Positions 8,698 to 18,455 of a stretch of DNA of 51,256 nt are shown in pieces. The stretch covers positions 1 to 51,256 of the forward strand of contig JADCHQ010000037.1 in NCBI GenBank assembly GCA_020248405.1, read 5' to 3'. The stretch is from Rhodocyclaceae bacterium. GTDB lineage: Bacteria; Pseudomonadota; Gammaproteobacteria; Burkholderiales; Ga0077523. The position numbers and the translations under genes are program-made. Position 1 is the stretch's first letter, and every line of letters begins with the position of its first letter. The notes beneath the pieces were generated by a model that had not been told where the DNA came from, did not search any database, and worked only from the letters and a program-made list of their open reading frames with translations.

Positions 8698-8789
8698 TCG
8701 CAGGGTGCCAGGTGTGGCAATTTTTTTGGCCGCGAGGCAACGATAAAACACTGAATGCGTGCCGTTGGCAGGCGCGCCAGGAGAACAGA

Positions 8790-8969
8790 ATGGCTGTGCA
8801 ACAGAATAAGAAGTCCCCGTCCAAGCGTGGAATGCACCGGGCGCATGATTTTCTCGTCAATCCGGCCCTGGCCGTGGAACCTTCCACGGGTGAGGTCCAT
8901 GTGCGTCACCACATCAGCCCGAGCGGCTACTACCGCGGCCGCAAGGTCCTGAAGACCAAGGGCGAATAG
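8790..8969 (+). CDS. rpmF: 50S ribosomal protein L32
   Basis: Ribosomal protein L32, 59 residues, the usual size. It begins [20 protein letters not shown] and contains [20 protein letters not shown] at the end, both diagnostic. It lacks the zinc-binding cysteine pairs found in some Gram-positive L32 proteins, as expected for this lineage. An AGGAGA ribosome binding site precedes ATG 8790. About 90 bases separate it from yceD. It is co-oriented with plsX and the fab genes, the conserved ribosome-lipid synthesis linkage. Confidence 0.96.
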   Translation: MAVQQNKKSPSKRGMHRAHDFLVNPALAVEPSTGEVHVRHHISPSGYYRGRKVLKTKGE

Positions 8970-9108
8970 CCCACCGAGGGTCTTGGCCGGCAATCACGAC
9001 GCCGGCCTGCCCCAACGGGCCGTTCCCTGGTGACCGGCTTCTTCCCCCCGCCGTGATTCGAGCGCTCTTCTCGGCGCCCCTGCGGTACCCCCGGGTCAGC
9101 GTTCGGTC

Positions 9109-10155
9109 GTGACCATTCGCATTGCCATCGACGCCATGGGCGGCGATCACGGCGTCCGTGTGACGGTCCCCGCCTCGATCGCGTTCTTGCGCACGCACCC
9201 GGATGCGCAGGTGATCCTGGTGGGTCAGAGCGACGCTATTGCCGCGGAGTTGCGCAAGGCGGGCGTGGGAGCGTCGGCGGCGGTGCAGACGGTGGACGCT
9301 CCCGGCGTGGTCGCCATGGACGAACCGCCAGCGAGCGCGCTACGCAACAAGCGCGATTCCTCCATGCGGCGGGCAATCGACCTGGTGAAGGCCGGCGAGG
9401 CCCATTGCTGCGTCAGCGCCGGAAACACCGGAGCACTCATGGCCATGGCGCGATTCGTCCTCAAGACGCTTCCCGGCATCGAGCGCCCCGCCATCGCCTC
9501 CACCATACCCACCCAGCGCGGCCACACGCTCATGCTCGACCTGGGCGCCAATGTCAATTGCTCTGCGGAACAATTGCGGCAGTTCGCTTTCATGGGCGCC
9601 GCGCTGGCCAGCGTGATGGACGGCATAGACCAGCCCACCGTGGGTCTGCTCAATATCGGCGAGGAAGACATCAAGGGCAACGAGGTGGTGAAGAGCGCCG
9701 CCGAACTGCTGCGCGCCAGCGAACTCAATTTCACCGGCAACGTGGAAGGTGACGACATCTACAAGGGAACCACGGACGTGGTGGTATGCGACGGTTTCGT
9801 GGGCAACGTGGCCTTGAAGACATCGGAAGGGCTGGCCCACATGCTGGCGGCTTACCTGCGCGAGGAATTCACCCGCAATGCGTTCCGGCGTCTGGCTGCG
9901 CTCGTGGCGTTGCCGGTGATCAATGCTTTCAAGCGCCGCGTCGATCCCAGGCAGTACAACGGCGCGAGCCTTCTCGGCCTTCGCGGCACCGTGGTGAAAA
10001 GCCACGGCTCGGCCGACAGCACCGCCTTTGCCAACGCAATCCGGTGCGCCTACGAGGCGGCACGCAGCGACCTTCCGCGCCTGATCGCCAGCCGGGTGGG
10101 CGAGAGAGTCAACGGCGGCAACAGCGCCGCAGAACTCACCCAGGAGGCCACGTGA
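9109..10155 (+). CDS. plsX: Phosphate acyltransferase PlsX
   Basis: PlsX converts acyl-ACP and phosphate to acyl-phosphate, the donor for PlsY in phospholipid synthesis; it is a peripheral membrane protein. The 348-residue product begins [15 protein letters not shown]. It continues with family landmarks [66 protein letters not shown] and [20 protein letters not shown]. Start is GTG 9109. The last bases overlap the fabH start (GTGA), so the two are coupled. Confidence 0.96.
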   Translation: MTIRIAIDAMGGDHGVRVTVPASIAFLRTHPDAQVILVGQSDAIAAELRKAGVGASAAVQTVDAPGVVAMDEPPASALRNKRDSSMRRAIDLVKAGEAHCCVSAGNTGALMAMARFVLKTLPGIERPAIASTIPTQRGHTLMLDLGANVNCSAEQLRQFAFMGAALASVMDGIDQPTVGLLNIGEEDIKGNEVVKSAAELLRASELNFTGNVEGDDIYKGTTDVVVCDGFVGNVALKTSEGLAHMLAAYLREEFTRNAFRRLAALVALPVINAFKRRVDPRQYNGASLLGLRGTVVKSHGSADSTAFANAIRCAYEAARSDLPRLIASRVGERVNGGNSAAELTQEAT

Positions 10156-11129
10156 CTCCCCCCGGCGCTCCCTTGTTCGCGCGCATCTCCGGCACCGGGT
10201 CGTATCTGCCGCAACGCGTTGTCCACAATCGCGAGCTGGAAGCGACGGTGGACACCAGCGACGAGTGGATCGTTTCCCGCACGGGCATCCGGTCGCGGCA
10301 CATCGCCGGCGAGGGCGAGTCCGCGAGCGATCTTGCGCTGCATGCCGCACGGCGCGCTCTGGATGCCGCCGGGCTCGTGCCGGCCGATATCGAGCTCATC
10401 GTGGTGGCGACCACCACGCCAGACATGATGTTTCCCAGCACGGCGTGCATTCTGCAGCGCAAGCTCGGCGCGAACGGTTGTGCTGCCTTCGACGTGCAGG
10501 CGGTGTGCAGCGGGTTCGTCTACGCCCTTTCCACGGCGGAGTTGTACGTACGTGCCGGCAAGTGCCGCCACGCGCTGGTGGTGGGTACGGAGGTTTTTTC
10601 ACGATTGCTCGACTGGGCTGATCGCGGCACCTGCGTGCTGTTCGGCGATGGCGCCGGCGCGGTGGTGCTGTCCGCCAGCGAAACGCCCGGCATCCTGGCC
10701 ACCCGCCTGCAAGCGGACGGCGACCAAGTGGACAGTTTGTGCGTGCCGGCCCACGTAAGTGGCGGCAGGGTGTTTGGGCATCCGTTTGTGCAAATGGATG
10801 GCGGCGCGGTGTTCAAGTTTGCCGTTCGAGCACTCGGGGAAGCCGGTGAAGCAGTGCTGCAGGAGGCGGGCTTGTCGCCGGGCGACGTGGATTGGCTGAT
10901 TCCGCACCAGGCCAATGTACGCATCATCGAGGCGGCGGCGCGGCGGCTGGGGCTGCCCATCGAGCGTGTCATCGTCACGGTGGACCACCACGGAAACACC
11001 TCGGCGGCATCAGTGCCGCTTGCCCTGGACGAAGCGGTGCGAGACGGCCGGGTCCGCCCCGGGCAGCATGTCCTGCTCGAAGGCGTGGGGGGCGGCTTCA
11101 CATGGGGCGCGGTGTTGCTGCGCTGGTGA
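10152..11129 (+). CDS. fabH: 3-oxoacyl-ACP synthase III (KAS III)
   Basis: FabH condenses acetyl-CoA with malonyl-ACP to start fatty acid synthesis. The 325-residue product shows the catalytic triad: C119 in [14 protein letters not shown]252 in [11 protein letters not shown] and N282 in [11 protein letters not shown]. The end [13 protein letters not shown] is typical. Start is GTG 10152, inside the plsX stop, with a strong AGGAGG (10142-10147) five bases upstream that decides this start over the longer open frame. Confidence 0.96.
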   Translation: MTPPGAPLFARISGTGSYLPQRVVHNRELEATVDTSDEWIVSRTGIRSRHIAGEGESASDLALHAARRALDAAGLVPADIELIVVATTTPDMMFPSTACILQRKLGANGCAAFDVQAVCSGFVYALSTAELYVRAGKCRHALVVGTEVFSRLLDWADRGTCVLFGDGAGAVVLSASETPGILATRLQADGDQVDSLCVPAHVSGGRVFGHPFVQMDGGAVFKFAVRALGEAGEAVLQEAGLSPGDVDWLIPHQANVRIIEAAARRLGLPIERVIVTVDHHGNTSAASVPLALDEAVRDGRVRPGQHVLLEGVGGGFTWGAVLLRW

Positions 11130-11146
11130 CAGGAGCAGAGACGCAT

Positions 11147-12076
11147 ATGAATCTGGCATTCGTTTTTCCCGGTCAGGGGTCCCAGTCGGTGGGCATGCTG
11201 ACGGTGTACGCGGACCATCCCGTTGTGGAGCAGACGCTGGTCGAAGCCTCGGAGGCCTTGGGACAGGACCTGGTGGCACTGGTGCGCGATGGGCCCGAAG
11301 ATGCCCTGGCAAGTACCGTCAACACGCAGCCGGTGATGCTTGCGTGCGATGTGGCCGTCTACCGCGCCTGGAGGGCCGAGGGAGGCCCCGACGCCAATGT
11401 GCTGGCTGGCCACAGCCTCGGCGAGTACGCCGCGTTGGTGGTGGCGGGTGTGTTCGAATTCGCCGACGCGCTGCGCATCGTTCGCCTGCGCGCGCGCGCC
11501 ATGCAGGAGGCGGTGCCCGAGGGGCAGGGCGGCATCGCAGCGATTCTCGGGCTGGACATGGATGGCGTTCGCGCTTCGTGCGTGGAAGCATCGGATGGCG
11601 ACGTGGTGGAGCCCGCCAACTTTAACGCCCCCGGGCAGGTGGTGATCGCCGGCGCGCGCGCGGCGGTGGAACGGGCCATCGCCGCGGCCAAGGCCCGCGG
11701 CGCGAAACGCGCCGTGATGCTGCCCATGAGCGTCCCGGCCCATTGCGCGCTGATGCGCCCCGCCGCTGAAGCGCTCGCGCGGCATCTGGACGCCGTGTCC
11801 ATGCGCTCGCCGGCCATCCCGGTGGTCAACAACGCCGATGTGGCCGCGCCCGCCGATCCGGCGCGCATTCGCGAGGCGCTGGTACGGCAGCTCTACAGCC
11901 CGGTGCGATGGATCGAGGTGGTGGGCGAGCTGCGCGTGCGAGGCACCACCCACATCCTGGAATGCGGCCCGGGCAAAGTTCTGCAGGGGCTCGTCAAGCG
12001 CATAGCGCCGGACATTCCTTCCTGGACGCTGGCGTCGTCCCAGGCAATTGTCGAGGCGCGTTCCGCCCTCGTCTGA
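11147..12076 (+). CDS. fabD: Malonyl-CoA:ACP transacylase
   Basis: FabD loads malonyl groups onto ACP. The 309-residue product begins with the family's FVFPGQGSQSVGM. The nucleophile is S90 in LAGHSLGEYAALV, and the partner histidine is in SVPAHCALM. ECGPGKVLQGLVKRI near the end is typical. An AGGAG site precedes ATG 11147. It lies 17 bases after fabH and 11 before fabG in the conserved fab cluster. Confidence 0.96.
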   Translation: MNLAFVFPGQGSQSVGMLTVYADHPVVEQTLVEASEALGQDLVALVRDGPEDALASTVNTQPVMLACDVAVYRAWRAEGGPDANVLAGHSLGEYAALVVAGVFEFADALRIVRLRARAMQEAVPEGQGGIAAILGLDMDGVRASCVEASDGDVVEPANFNAPGQVVIAGARAAVERAIAAAKARGAKRAVMLPMSVPAHCALMRPAAEALARHLDAVSMRSPAIPVVNNADVAAPADPARIREALVRQLYSPVRWIEVVGELRVRGTTHILECGPGKVLQGLVKRIAPDIPSWTLASSQAIVEARSALV

Positions 12077-12087
12077 GGAGAACCGTA

Positions 12088-12828
12088 ATGTCTGAATCGA
12101 AAGTCGCACTGGTGACTGGCGCAACGCGGGGAATCGGCAGGGCCGTGGCCGAAAACCTGGGTCGTTCCGGCCATGTGGTGGTAGGCACCGCCACCACGCC
12201 CGCCGGCGCGCAAGCCATCGGTGACTACCTGTCGGCCGCGGGGGTGCAGGGAGCCGGCCTGGCCCTCGACGTAAAGGACTCAGCGGCCTGTGACCAACTG
12301 CTCGCGAAGGTACGCGAGCGCTTCGGCGAGGTGGCGATCCTCGTCAACAACGCCGGCATCACCCGGGACAACCTGCTGCTGCGCATGAAGGACGAGGAGT
12401 GGGACGAATTGTTTGCCACCAATTTGCGGGCGGTGTTCGTGTTGTCCCGCCTCGTTGTCCGCGCGATGATGAAGGCGCGCTGGGGCCGCATCATCAATAT
12501 CACCTCGGTGATCGGCTTCACGGGCAATGCAGGACAAGCGAACTATGCCGCCGCCAAAGCTGGCATGGTGGGCTTCAGCAAGTCATTGGCCCGGGAGATC
12601 GGCAGCCGGAACATCACCGTGAATTGCATTGCGCCTGGCTTCATCGACACCGACATGACCCGCGCGCTCACCGATGCCCAGGGTCAGGCGCTGCTGCAAC
12701 AGGTGCCTCTTGGCCGCTTCGGAGCCGTTGAGGATATTGCCGCCGCGGTTGCGTACCTGGCCTCGGAGGGGGCGGGGTACGTCACCGGCAGCACGCTGCA
12801 TGTCAACGGCGGCATGTTCATGGACTGA
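12088..12828 (+). CDS. fabG: 3-oxoacyl-ACP reductase FabG
   Basis: The NADPH-dependent ketoreductase of fatty acid elongation. The 246-residue SDR protein has the cofactor motif TGATRGIG, the NNAG motif, and catalytic S140, Y153 and K157 in ITSVIGFTGNAGQANYAAAKAG. PGFIDTDMT and HVNGGMFMD complete the classical FabG pattern. GAGGAG precedes ATG 12088. A small GC hairpin follows the stop immediately, before the acpP promoter. Confidence 0.96.
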   Translation: MSESKVALVTGATRGIGRAVAENLGRSGHVVVGTATTPAGAQAIGDYLSAAGVQGAGLALDVKDSAACDQLLAKVRERFGEVAILVNNAGITRDNLLLRMKDEEWDELFATNLRAVFVLSRLVVRAMMKARWGRIINITSVIGFTGNAGQANYAAAKAGMVGFSKSLAREIGSRNITVNCIAPGFIDTDMTRALTDAQGQALLQQVPLGRFGAVEDIAAAVAYLASEGAGYVTGSTLHVNGGMFMD

Positions 12829-12847
12829 GCCCCTCGGTGGGGCATTT
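12829..12847 (+). terminator. Weak terminator/attenuator-like hairpin after fabG
   Basis: A GCCCC-TCGGT-GGGGC hairpin (12829-12843) starts right after the fabG stop and is followed by ATTT. The short T run makes full termination unlikely. It could set the fabG/acpP expression ratio. Confidence 0.35.
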
Positions 12848-12860
12848 CGTAGGCGACTTT

Positions 12861-12869
12861 TGGTAAACT
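12861..12869 (+). promoter_or_regulatory. Extended -10 promoter for acpP (candidate)
   Basis: TGGTAAACT is an extended -10 element (TGn followed by TAAACT, 4 of 6 to consensus) without a clear -35. It lies 125 bases upstream of acpP. A separate promoter would fit the very high ACP demand. Confidence 0.4.
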
Positions 12870-12993
12870 CCGGGCTCCTTGAAACAAGGTTCCTGGGCCT
12901 CAGTCCCGCGGGGCAGGTGCTGGGTCTGTGCGGGAAACGGCAGTGCGGCGCAACCGGACCCCGTTACATCCACATAAACAAAAAGGAAACACC

Positions 12994-13233
12994 ATGGCAG
13001 ACAATATTGAGCCGCGTGTGAAGCGGATCGTGGCCGAGCAGCTGGGCGTGAGCGAGGCCGACATCAAGAATGAGTCCACCTTCGTTGACGATCTGGGTGC
13101 TGACTCCCTCGACACGGTTGAACTGGTCATGGCTCTCGAAGAGGAATTCGAGTGCGAGATTCCCGACGAAGAGGCTGAGAAGATCACCTCCGTGCAGCAG
13201 GCCATCGATTACATCTCCTCGCACCTCGGCTGA
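12994..13233 (+). CDS. acpP: Acyl carrier protein
   Basis: A 79-residue acidic helical-bundle protein that carries acyl chains on a 4'-phosphopantetheine arm. The attachment serine is S38 in [21 protein letters not shown], the universal DSL motif. The arm would be added by AcpS, encoded at 29026-29418. AAAGGAAAC supplies a ribosome binding site before ATG 12994. It sits between fabG and fabF as in most proteobacteria. Confidence 0.97.
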   Translation: MADNIEPRVKRIVAEQLGVSEADIKNESTFVDDLGADSLDTVELVMALEEEFECEIPDEEAEKITSVQQAIDYISSHLG

Positions 13234-13265
13234 CGAGTTCTTGCGGCGCAACGGAGAGGGCGCAC

Positions 13266-14504
13266 TTGTCCAAACGCAGGGTAGTCGTCACCGGTCTTGG
13301 GATTGTCTGTCCCACCGGCAACAACGTGGCGGACGCATGGAGCAGCATCGTGGCGGGGCGCTCTGGCATCGGACCCATCAGCCGCTTCGATGCGTCATCG
13401 CTGGCGTCGCGCATGGCAGGGGAGGTTCGAGGTTTTGATCCCTCCACTGTTCTCGACGCCAAGGAAGCACGGCGCCTCGATACCTTCATTCATTACGGAC
13501 TGGCAGCGTCCTTCGAAGCAGTCAGGGACGCGGGTCTGACGGTCACCGAGGAAACTGCCGAGCGCGTTGGCGTGGTGATTGGTTCCGGCATCGGCGGCCT
13601 GCCACTGATCGAGCAGACCCACCATGCCATGGAGGCTGGCGGGGCGCGGAAGATTTCTCCTTTCTTCGTGCCGGGAAGCATCATCAACATGATCTCCGGC
13701 CTCCTGTCCATCAATTACGGGTTCAAGGGTCCCAACCTTGCCATCGTCACCGCCTGCACCTCGGCAACGCACAGCATTGGCGAAGCGGCGAGGCTGATCC
13801 GATACGGTGATGCCGATGCCATGGTGGCTGGTGGCGCGGAGTCCACCGTCAGCCCGCTGGGCATTGGCGGATTCGCTGCCATGAGGGCTTTGTCCACGCG
13901 CAACGACGACCCCGCGGGCGCCAGCCGTCCGTGGGACAAGGGGCGTGACGGTTTCGTGCTGGGTGAGGGCGCCGGCATCCTGGTGCTGGAGGAATACGAG
14001 CATGCGCGCGACCGCGGTGCGCGGATCTATTGCGAACTGGCCGGTTTTGGCATGAGCGCCGATGCCCACCACATCACCGCGCCTTGCTCCGATGGCGACG
14101 GAGCGCTTCGATGCATGCGCAATGCCCTGCGCGACGGTGGCATCACACCGGATTCGGTTGACTACATCAATGCCCATGGCACCTCCACACCCCTGGGCGA
14201 TCTCGCGGAGACCATGGCCACCAAGCGTTGCTTCGGTGATCACGTCCGCCGCGTGGCCGTCAGCTCCACCAAGTCCATGACGGGCCATTTGCTGGGTGCG
14301 GCGGGCGGTGTGGAGGCGGTTTTCAGCGTCCTGGCCTTGCATCATCAGGTGGCGCCGCCCACCATCAACCTCCACGAGCCAGACGAGGGCTGCGACCTCG
14401 ATTATGTGCCCAACGAAGCGCGCTCCATGAATATCCGCGTGGCACTGTCCAATTCCTTTGGGTTCGGCGGTACCAACGGCTCGCTTGTGTTCCGCGCGCT
14501 CTGA
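13266..14504 (+). CDS. fabF: 3-oxoacyl-ACP synthase II (KAS II)
   Basis: FabF elongates acyl-ACP by condensation with malonyl-ACP. The 412-residue product begins [20 protein letters not shown]. The catalytic residues are C164 in [13 protein letters not shown] and the histidines in [11 protein letters not shown] and [26 protein letters not shown] at the end is typical. The start codon is TTG 13266, supported by GGAGAGGG just upstream and by alignment of the first residues. pabC, which often follows fabF, is absent: mltG comes next. Confidence 0.96.
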   Translation: MSKRRVVVTGLGIVCPTGNNVADAWSSIVAGRSGIGPISRFDASSLASRMAGEVRGFDPSTVLDAKEARRLDTFIHYGLAASFEAVRDAGLTVTEETAERVGVVIGSGIGGLPLIEQTHHAMEAGGARKISPFFVPGSIINMISGLLSINYGFKGPNLAIVTACTSATHSIGEAARLIRYGDADAMVAGGAESTVSPLGIGGFAAMRALSTRNDDPAGASRPWDKGRDGFVLGEGAGILVLEEYEHARDRGARIYCELAGFGMSADAHHITAPCSDGDGALRCMRNALRDGGITPDSVDYINAHGTSTPLGDLAETMATKRCFGDHVRRVAVSSTKSMTGHLLGAAGGVEAVFSVLALHHQVAPPTINLHEPDEGCDLDYVPNEARSMNIRVALSNSFGFGGTNGSLVFRAL

Positions 14505-14572
14505 AGCCCGTCTGCCGTGGTTGATCCCCGCAGAGCACGGAGATGTGCCGGCGGGTCGTCATGAGGGACGCA

Positions 14573-15589
14573 ATGCAACGCAGCGTCTTTGGCCGCGCGA
14601 ACATCCTTCTGCTGCTCGCCTGTCTGGGATTGCTGGCGGGCAGCGTGGCGGTGGTTGGGGCGAAACGATTCATGGATTCCCCCACCGGCTTCCACGGACC
14701 CGCTGTGCGGCTGGTGGTGGAGCCCGGCATGGGCCTCAAGAGCATCGCCCGTAAGTTACAGTCCAGCGGTGTGATCCGGTGGTCATGGGCGTTCGTGCTT
14801 CTCGCCCGCTGGCGCGGGCAGGGCGATCGTCTGCAGGCCGGCGTGTACCAGATCACGCCCGAGCTCACGCCGGAGCGCATCGTCCAGATGTTGGCGCGGG
14901 GCGAATCGCTGCAGGACACGGTCCGCTTCATCGAGGGGTGGACCCTGCGCCAGGCGCGCGCCGCCCTGAATGCCCATCCGGGATTGCGCCATGACACGCA
15001 GGAGTGGAGTGACGCGGCCTTGCTCGAGGGGCTCGGCGCGGTTGAGCGGCATCCGGAAGGCCTGCTGTTTCCCGACACCTACCGTTTTGCCGTTGGCAGC
15101 AGCGATTTGGTGGTGCTTCGCAAGGCCCATCAGAAGCTGCGCGAGCAGCTCGCCTTTTTTTGGGAGCGGCGCGATCCGGCGCTGCCCCTCACATCGGCCT
15201 ACGAGTTGTTGATCCTTGCCTCGGTGGTGGAGAAGGAAACAGGCAGCGCGGCCGACCGGCCGCTGGTGGCATCGGTATTCGCCAACCGCCTGCGGCGCGG
15301 CATGCGCCTGCAGAGCGACCCGACAGTGATCTATGGCCTGGGTGATCGCTTCGACGGCAACCTCCGGCGCGTGGATCTGGAGGCGGATACACCGTACAAC
15401 AGCTACACGCGGGCAGGCTTGCCGCCCACGCCCATCGCCCTGGTGGGCGAGGCGGCGCTAGCAGCCGCCAGTCAGCCAGCGCGGTCGGATGCCCTGTACT
15501 TCGTTGGGCGTGGCGACGGTTCCTCGGTGTTCTCGCCATCGCTGCTGCAGCACGAACGTGCGGTTGACCGCTACCAAAGGCGGCGCTGA
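14573..15589 (+). CDS. mltG: Endolytic transglycosylase MltG
   Basis: MltG is an inner-membrane lytic transglycosylase that cuts nascent peptidoglycan and sets glycan length. The 338-residue product has one N-terminal membrane helix ([19 protein letters not shown]), a LysM-like region and the YceG domain. The catalytic glutamate is in [25 protein letters not shown] and [15 protein letters not shown] are hallmark motifs. ATG 14573 is preferred because GAGGGA lies at good spacing; in-frame ATGs at 14543 and 14561 are alternatives. It leads the mltG-tmk-holB-pilZ-tatD run. Confidence 0.93.
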   Translation: MQRSVFGRANILLLLACLGLLAGSVAVVGAKRFMDSPTGFHGPAVRLVVEPGMGLKSIARKLQSSGVIRWSWAFVLLARWRGQGDRLQAGVYQITPELTPERIVQMLARGESLQDTVRFIEGWTLRQARAALNAHPGLRHDTQEWSDAALLEGLGAVERHPEGLLFPDTYRFAVGSSDLVVLRKAHQKLREQLAFFWERRDPALPLTSAYELLILASVVEKETGSAADRPLVASVFANRLRRGMRLQSDPTVIYGLGDRFDGNLRRVDLEADTPYNSYTRAGLPPTPIALVGEAALAAASQPARSDALYFVGRGDGSSVFSPSLLQHERAVDRYQRRR

Positions 15590-15594
15590 AGCCC

Positions 15595-16278
15595 ATGCCA
15601 GGACGATTCGTCACCTTCGAAGGCATCGACGGCGCAGGCAAGAGCACGCAGCTTGGTCACGCCCTTGACTGGGCGCGGTCAAACGGCGTCGCGCATGTGG
15701 CGACGCGGGAACCCGGTGGAACACCGCTGGGCGAGACATTGCGCCGCATTCTCCTCGACCCCAGCGTTGGGATGGATCCGGATACGGAGCTGTTGCTGAT
15801 GTTCGCGTCCCGCAGCGAGCACCTCGCGCGTGTCATTCGGCCCGCGCTGGCCAATGGCCACTGGGTGTTCTGTGACAGATTCACCGATGCAACCCATGCC
15901 TACCAGGGTGGCGGGCGGGGTGTCGCCACGGAGCGCATCGCGGCTCTCGAGCACTGGGTGCAGCAAGGGTTGCAGCCTGACCTGACGCTGCTGTTCGACA
16001 TTGATCCCGCAACGAGTCGAGCGCGGCGCAGTGAACGCGGCGAACAGCCCGACCGCTTCGAGTCTGAAGCGGTGGCCTTTCACGGACGCGTGCGAGAGGC
16101 CTATCTTCAACGGGCGAAGCAGTGCGCGGAGCGCGTCGTTGTGATCGATGCCGGACTCAGCGCCGATGTGGTTAGATTGCGGGTATCGGTAGCCCTGCAA
16201 GCCCTGCGCTTGTCGGGTGGTTCAGCAGCGCGACAGTCTGCCCTTCCGGGGGCCGCGCCCGAAGCGCCCCCCCCATGA
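15595..16278 (+). CDS. tmk: Thymidylate kinase
   Basis: Phosphorylates dTMP to dTDP for DNA synthesis. The 227-residue product has the P-loop [12 protein letters not shown], the dTMP-binding DR motif in [19 protein letters not shown], and a lid with [15 protein letters not shown]. The C-terminus (about 205-227) is a Pro/Ala-rich extension. The stop overlaps the holB start (ATGATG), so the pair is coupled. Confidence 0.95.
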   Translation: MPGRFVTFEGIDGAGKSTQLGHALDWARSNGVAHVATREPGGTPLGETLRRILLDPSVGMDPDTELLLMFASRSEHLARVIRPALANGHWVFCDRFTDATHAYQGGGRGVATERIAALEHWVQQGLQPDLTLLFDIDPATSRARRSERGEQPDRFESEAVAFHGRVREAYLQRAKQCAERVVVIDAGLSADVVRLRVSVALQALRLSGGSAARQSALPGAAPEAPPP

Positions 16279-17261
16279 TGTTCCAGTGGCACCTCGATCT
16301 CTGGCGCACCCGTGTGAAGGGCGCGGAGTTGCCCCAGTCGCTGCTGCTGGTTGCTGCTCGCGGTTCGGGAGAGAGGGCTTTCGCCCTCACCCTGGCGCAG
16401 GCACTGCTGTGCAGGCAGGCGGACCCCCAGGGGCTTCCCTGCGGCCAGTGCGATGATTGCCGTTGGTTTTTGGCGAATGCCCATCCGGATTTCCTGCTGC
16501 TCGACCCGGACAAGGAGCAGGACGAGGGCGGCGAAGGCGCGCAGCCAGCGGCGGCGGACAAGGAGCGGCGCCGGCGTCGCGAGATCGACGTGGGGCAGGT
16601 CAGGACTGCGGGAGCCTTCATCCGTCTCGCGCCCGTGCGCCAGCGCGCGCGCGTTGTCATGCTGCACCCGGCAGAAAGCCTCAACGCTGTGGCCGCGAAC
16701 GCGCTGCTCAAGGACCTGGAAGAGCCCCCGTCCGCGGCGCGCTTCATCCTGGTGAGCAATGCCCCGGGGAGATTGCTGCCCACCATCCGCAGCCGCTGCG
16801 TACGGCTCGTGTTGCCTCGGCCTTCCCCCCAGGCGGCGGCCGCGTGGCTGGGTTCAAGGGGGCAGGGCAGCCCGGCACTGGCGCTTGCCCAAACGGCGGG
16901 AATGCCGGAGGCTGCCGCCGCCCTGGATGCGCGGTACTGGCGGGTGCGAGAGACCCTGCTTGCGCGGTTGGGCAATCCGTCAGCGGGGCTCGCTGGACTG
17001 GATGTGAAGGACACGGACTGGCTGGCGGTGGTGCATGTGGCCCAGACGTGGGCGTGGGATGTGATGGCAGCACGTTTCCGTTTGGAGCTTCGCTATCATC
17101 CCGATCATGGTGATGCCATCCGCGGGGTTGCGAAACGCGCGAACCCGGTGTTTGTTGCGCGCTTCGAGCAGCGGCTCGCCCAGGCGAGGCGCCTGGTGGA
17201 GCATCCGCTCAACGTGCGCTTGCAGACCGAGCAGATTCTCGTGGAGAGCCAGTCCCTTTGA
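16275..17261 (+). CDS. holB: DNA polymerase III subunit delta'
   Basis: The delta' clamp-loader subunit that helps place the beta clamp on primed DNA. The 328-residue product has the zinc-binding cysteines in [19 protein letters not shown], an AAA+-like core with [26 protein letters not shown] and a Sensor-1-like [19 protein letters not shown] carrying the SRC motif. As usual for delta', the Walker A loop is not a working ATPase ([11 protein letters not shown]). An acidic-to-basic insert at about 82-102 (KEQDEGGE...KERRRRR) is a local expansion. It overlaps tmk and the pilZ start. Confidence 0.92.
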   Translation: MMFQWHLDLWRTRVKGAELPQSLLLVAARGSGERAFALTLAQALLCRQADPQGLPCGQCDDCRWFLANAHPDFLLLDPDKEQDEGGEGAQPAAADKERRRRREIDVGQVRTAGAFIRLAPVRQRARVVMLHPAESLNAVAANALLKDLEEPPSAARFILVSNAPGRLLPTIRSRCVRLVLPRPSPQAAAAWLGSRGQGSPALALAQTAGMPEAAAALDARYWRVRETLLARLGNPSAGLAGLDVKDTDWLAVVHVAQTWAWDVMAARFRLELRYHPDHGDAIRGVAKRANPVFVARFEQRLAQARRLVEHPLNVRLQTEQILVESQSL

Positions 17262-17629
17262 GTGAGTTTTCTGACAAGGCAGCGCCAGCGCGTGCCACCG
17301 CTCTGGTTCTCTCCATCAAGGACCTGGGGATCCTGCACGCCGCCTACATGCCCTTCGCCAAGAACGGGGGCATCTTTGTTCCCACCACCAAACCCTACCG
17401 GCTGGGCGACGATGTCTATCTGCTGATCTCACTGATGAACGACCCCAACCGCGTCCCCGTGGTGGGCACGGTGGCCTGGGTGACGCCGCCGGGCGCCCAG
17501 ATGAACAAGCTTCAGGGCATGGGTGTGCAGTTCAAGGCTGGTGACGAAGGTGGCCGCCAGATTCGGGCCCGTATCGAGACCCTGCTGGGCGGCCATGGAA
17601 ACTCGGCCAGACCCACCCATACGCTGTGA
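17258..17629 (+). CDS. pilZ: Type IV pilus PilZ-domain protein
   Basis: A 123-residue PilZ-domain protein of the type IV pilus kind that sits between holB and tatD in many beta- and gammaproteobacteria. It starts with TTG 17258, which overlaps the holB TGA stop. The fold is seen in LGILHAAYMPFAKNGGIFVPTTKPY and VVGTVAWVTPPG. The RxxxR and (D/N)xSxxG residues that bind cyclic di-GMP are missing. This matches the known failure of the Pseudomonas pilus PilZ to bind it, so a protein-protein role in pilus assembly is more likely. Confidence 0.9.
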   Translation: MSEFSDKAAPARATALVLSIKDLGILHAAYMPFAKNGGIFVPTTKPYRLGDDVYLLISLMNDPNRVPVVGTVAWVTPPGAQMNKLQGMGVQFKAGDEGGRQIRARIETLLGGHGNSARPTHTL

Positions 17630-17637
17630 GCATTTCC

Positions 17638-18411
17638 ATGCTGGTGGATTCCCATTGCCATCTGGATTTTCCGGAACTGCACTCGAATATCGACGCCGTG
17701 ACTGCGCGCATGGCGGACGCCGGGGTGGGACACGCCCTGTGCGTGGCGGTGAACATGGAGGATTTCCCGAGGGTACGGGATCTTGCGGAGCGCTTCGACC
17801 AGTTGTCAGCCTCGGTAGGGGTTCATCCCGACCACGAAGGCGGCGAAGAGCCCGATGTGGCGCGCCTGGTGGCGCTGGCAGCCCATCCCAAGGTGGTGGC
17901 CATCGGCGAGACGGGGCTTGACTACTACCGGCATCCCGAGCGCGCCGAGGCCCAGCTCGCACGGTTTCGCGCGCATATCCGGGCAGCGCGGGAAGCGGGC
18001 AAGCCGCTCATCGTGCACACCCGCAGCGCAAGCGAAGACACGCTGGGGGTCATGCGCGAGGAAAACGCTCAGGTGGCTGGCGGCGTGATGCACTGTTTCA
18101 CCGAAACCTGGGAAGTGGCGGAAGCAGCCATGGAGATGGGGTTCTACATCTCCTTTTCAGGCATCGTGACCTTTCGCAACGCCACTGAGCTGCGCGAGGT
18201 TGCCCGGCGGGTACCTGCGGAGCGTTTGTTGGTGGAGACGGATTCGCCCTACCTTGCACCCGTGCCGCTGCGAGGGCGTACCAACGAACCTGCCTTCGTT
18301 CGTCACGTGGCGGAGGAAGTTGCGCGCGTGCGCGGCATCGGCATCGAGGCCTTGGCGGGGCTCACCACGGCGAACTTTTTCCGGCTGTTCAGGGATGCAA
18401 GGGCGGTCTGA
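17638..18411 (+). CDS. TatD-family metal-dependent hydrolase (YcfH type)
   Basis: A TIM-barrel metallohydrolase of the TatD family; relatives act as DNases or uncharacterised hydrolases. The 257-residue product has metal ligands in LVDSHCHLDFP, the bridging glutamate in AIGETGLDYYRHPE, IVHTRSASEDTL, MHCFTETWEVA and LVETDSPYLAPVPLRGRTNEP. These match the YcfH subgroup best. ATG 17638 fits the family start (M-x-VDSHCHLD); a GTG at 17626 overlapping the pilZ stop is possible. It is the last rightward gene before the dif site. Confidence 0.92.
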   Translation: MLVDSHCHLDFPELHSNIDAVTARMADAGVGHALCVAVNMEDFPRVRDLAERFDQLSASVGVHPDHEGGEEPDVARLVALAAHPKVVAIGETGLDYYRHPERAEAQLARFRAHIRAAREAGKPLIVHTRSASEDTLGVMREENAQVAGGVMHCFTETWEVAEAAMEMGFYISFSGIVTFRNATELREVARRVPAERLLVETDSPYLAPVPLRGRTNEPAFVRHVAEEVARVRGIGIEALAGLTTANFFRLFRDARAV

Positions 18412-18455
18412 CAGGAGGCGAAGCGTTAGAACCAGCCGCTGGGAATCACACGTAA

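Noticed and set aside
10520..12124. 534-codon leftward frame opposite fabH-fabD
   Set aside because: Antisense shadow of two clear genes, with no motifs.
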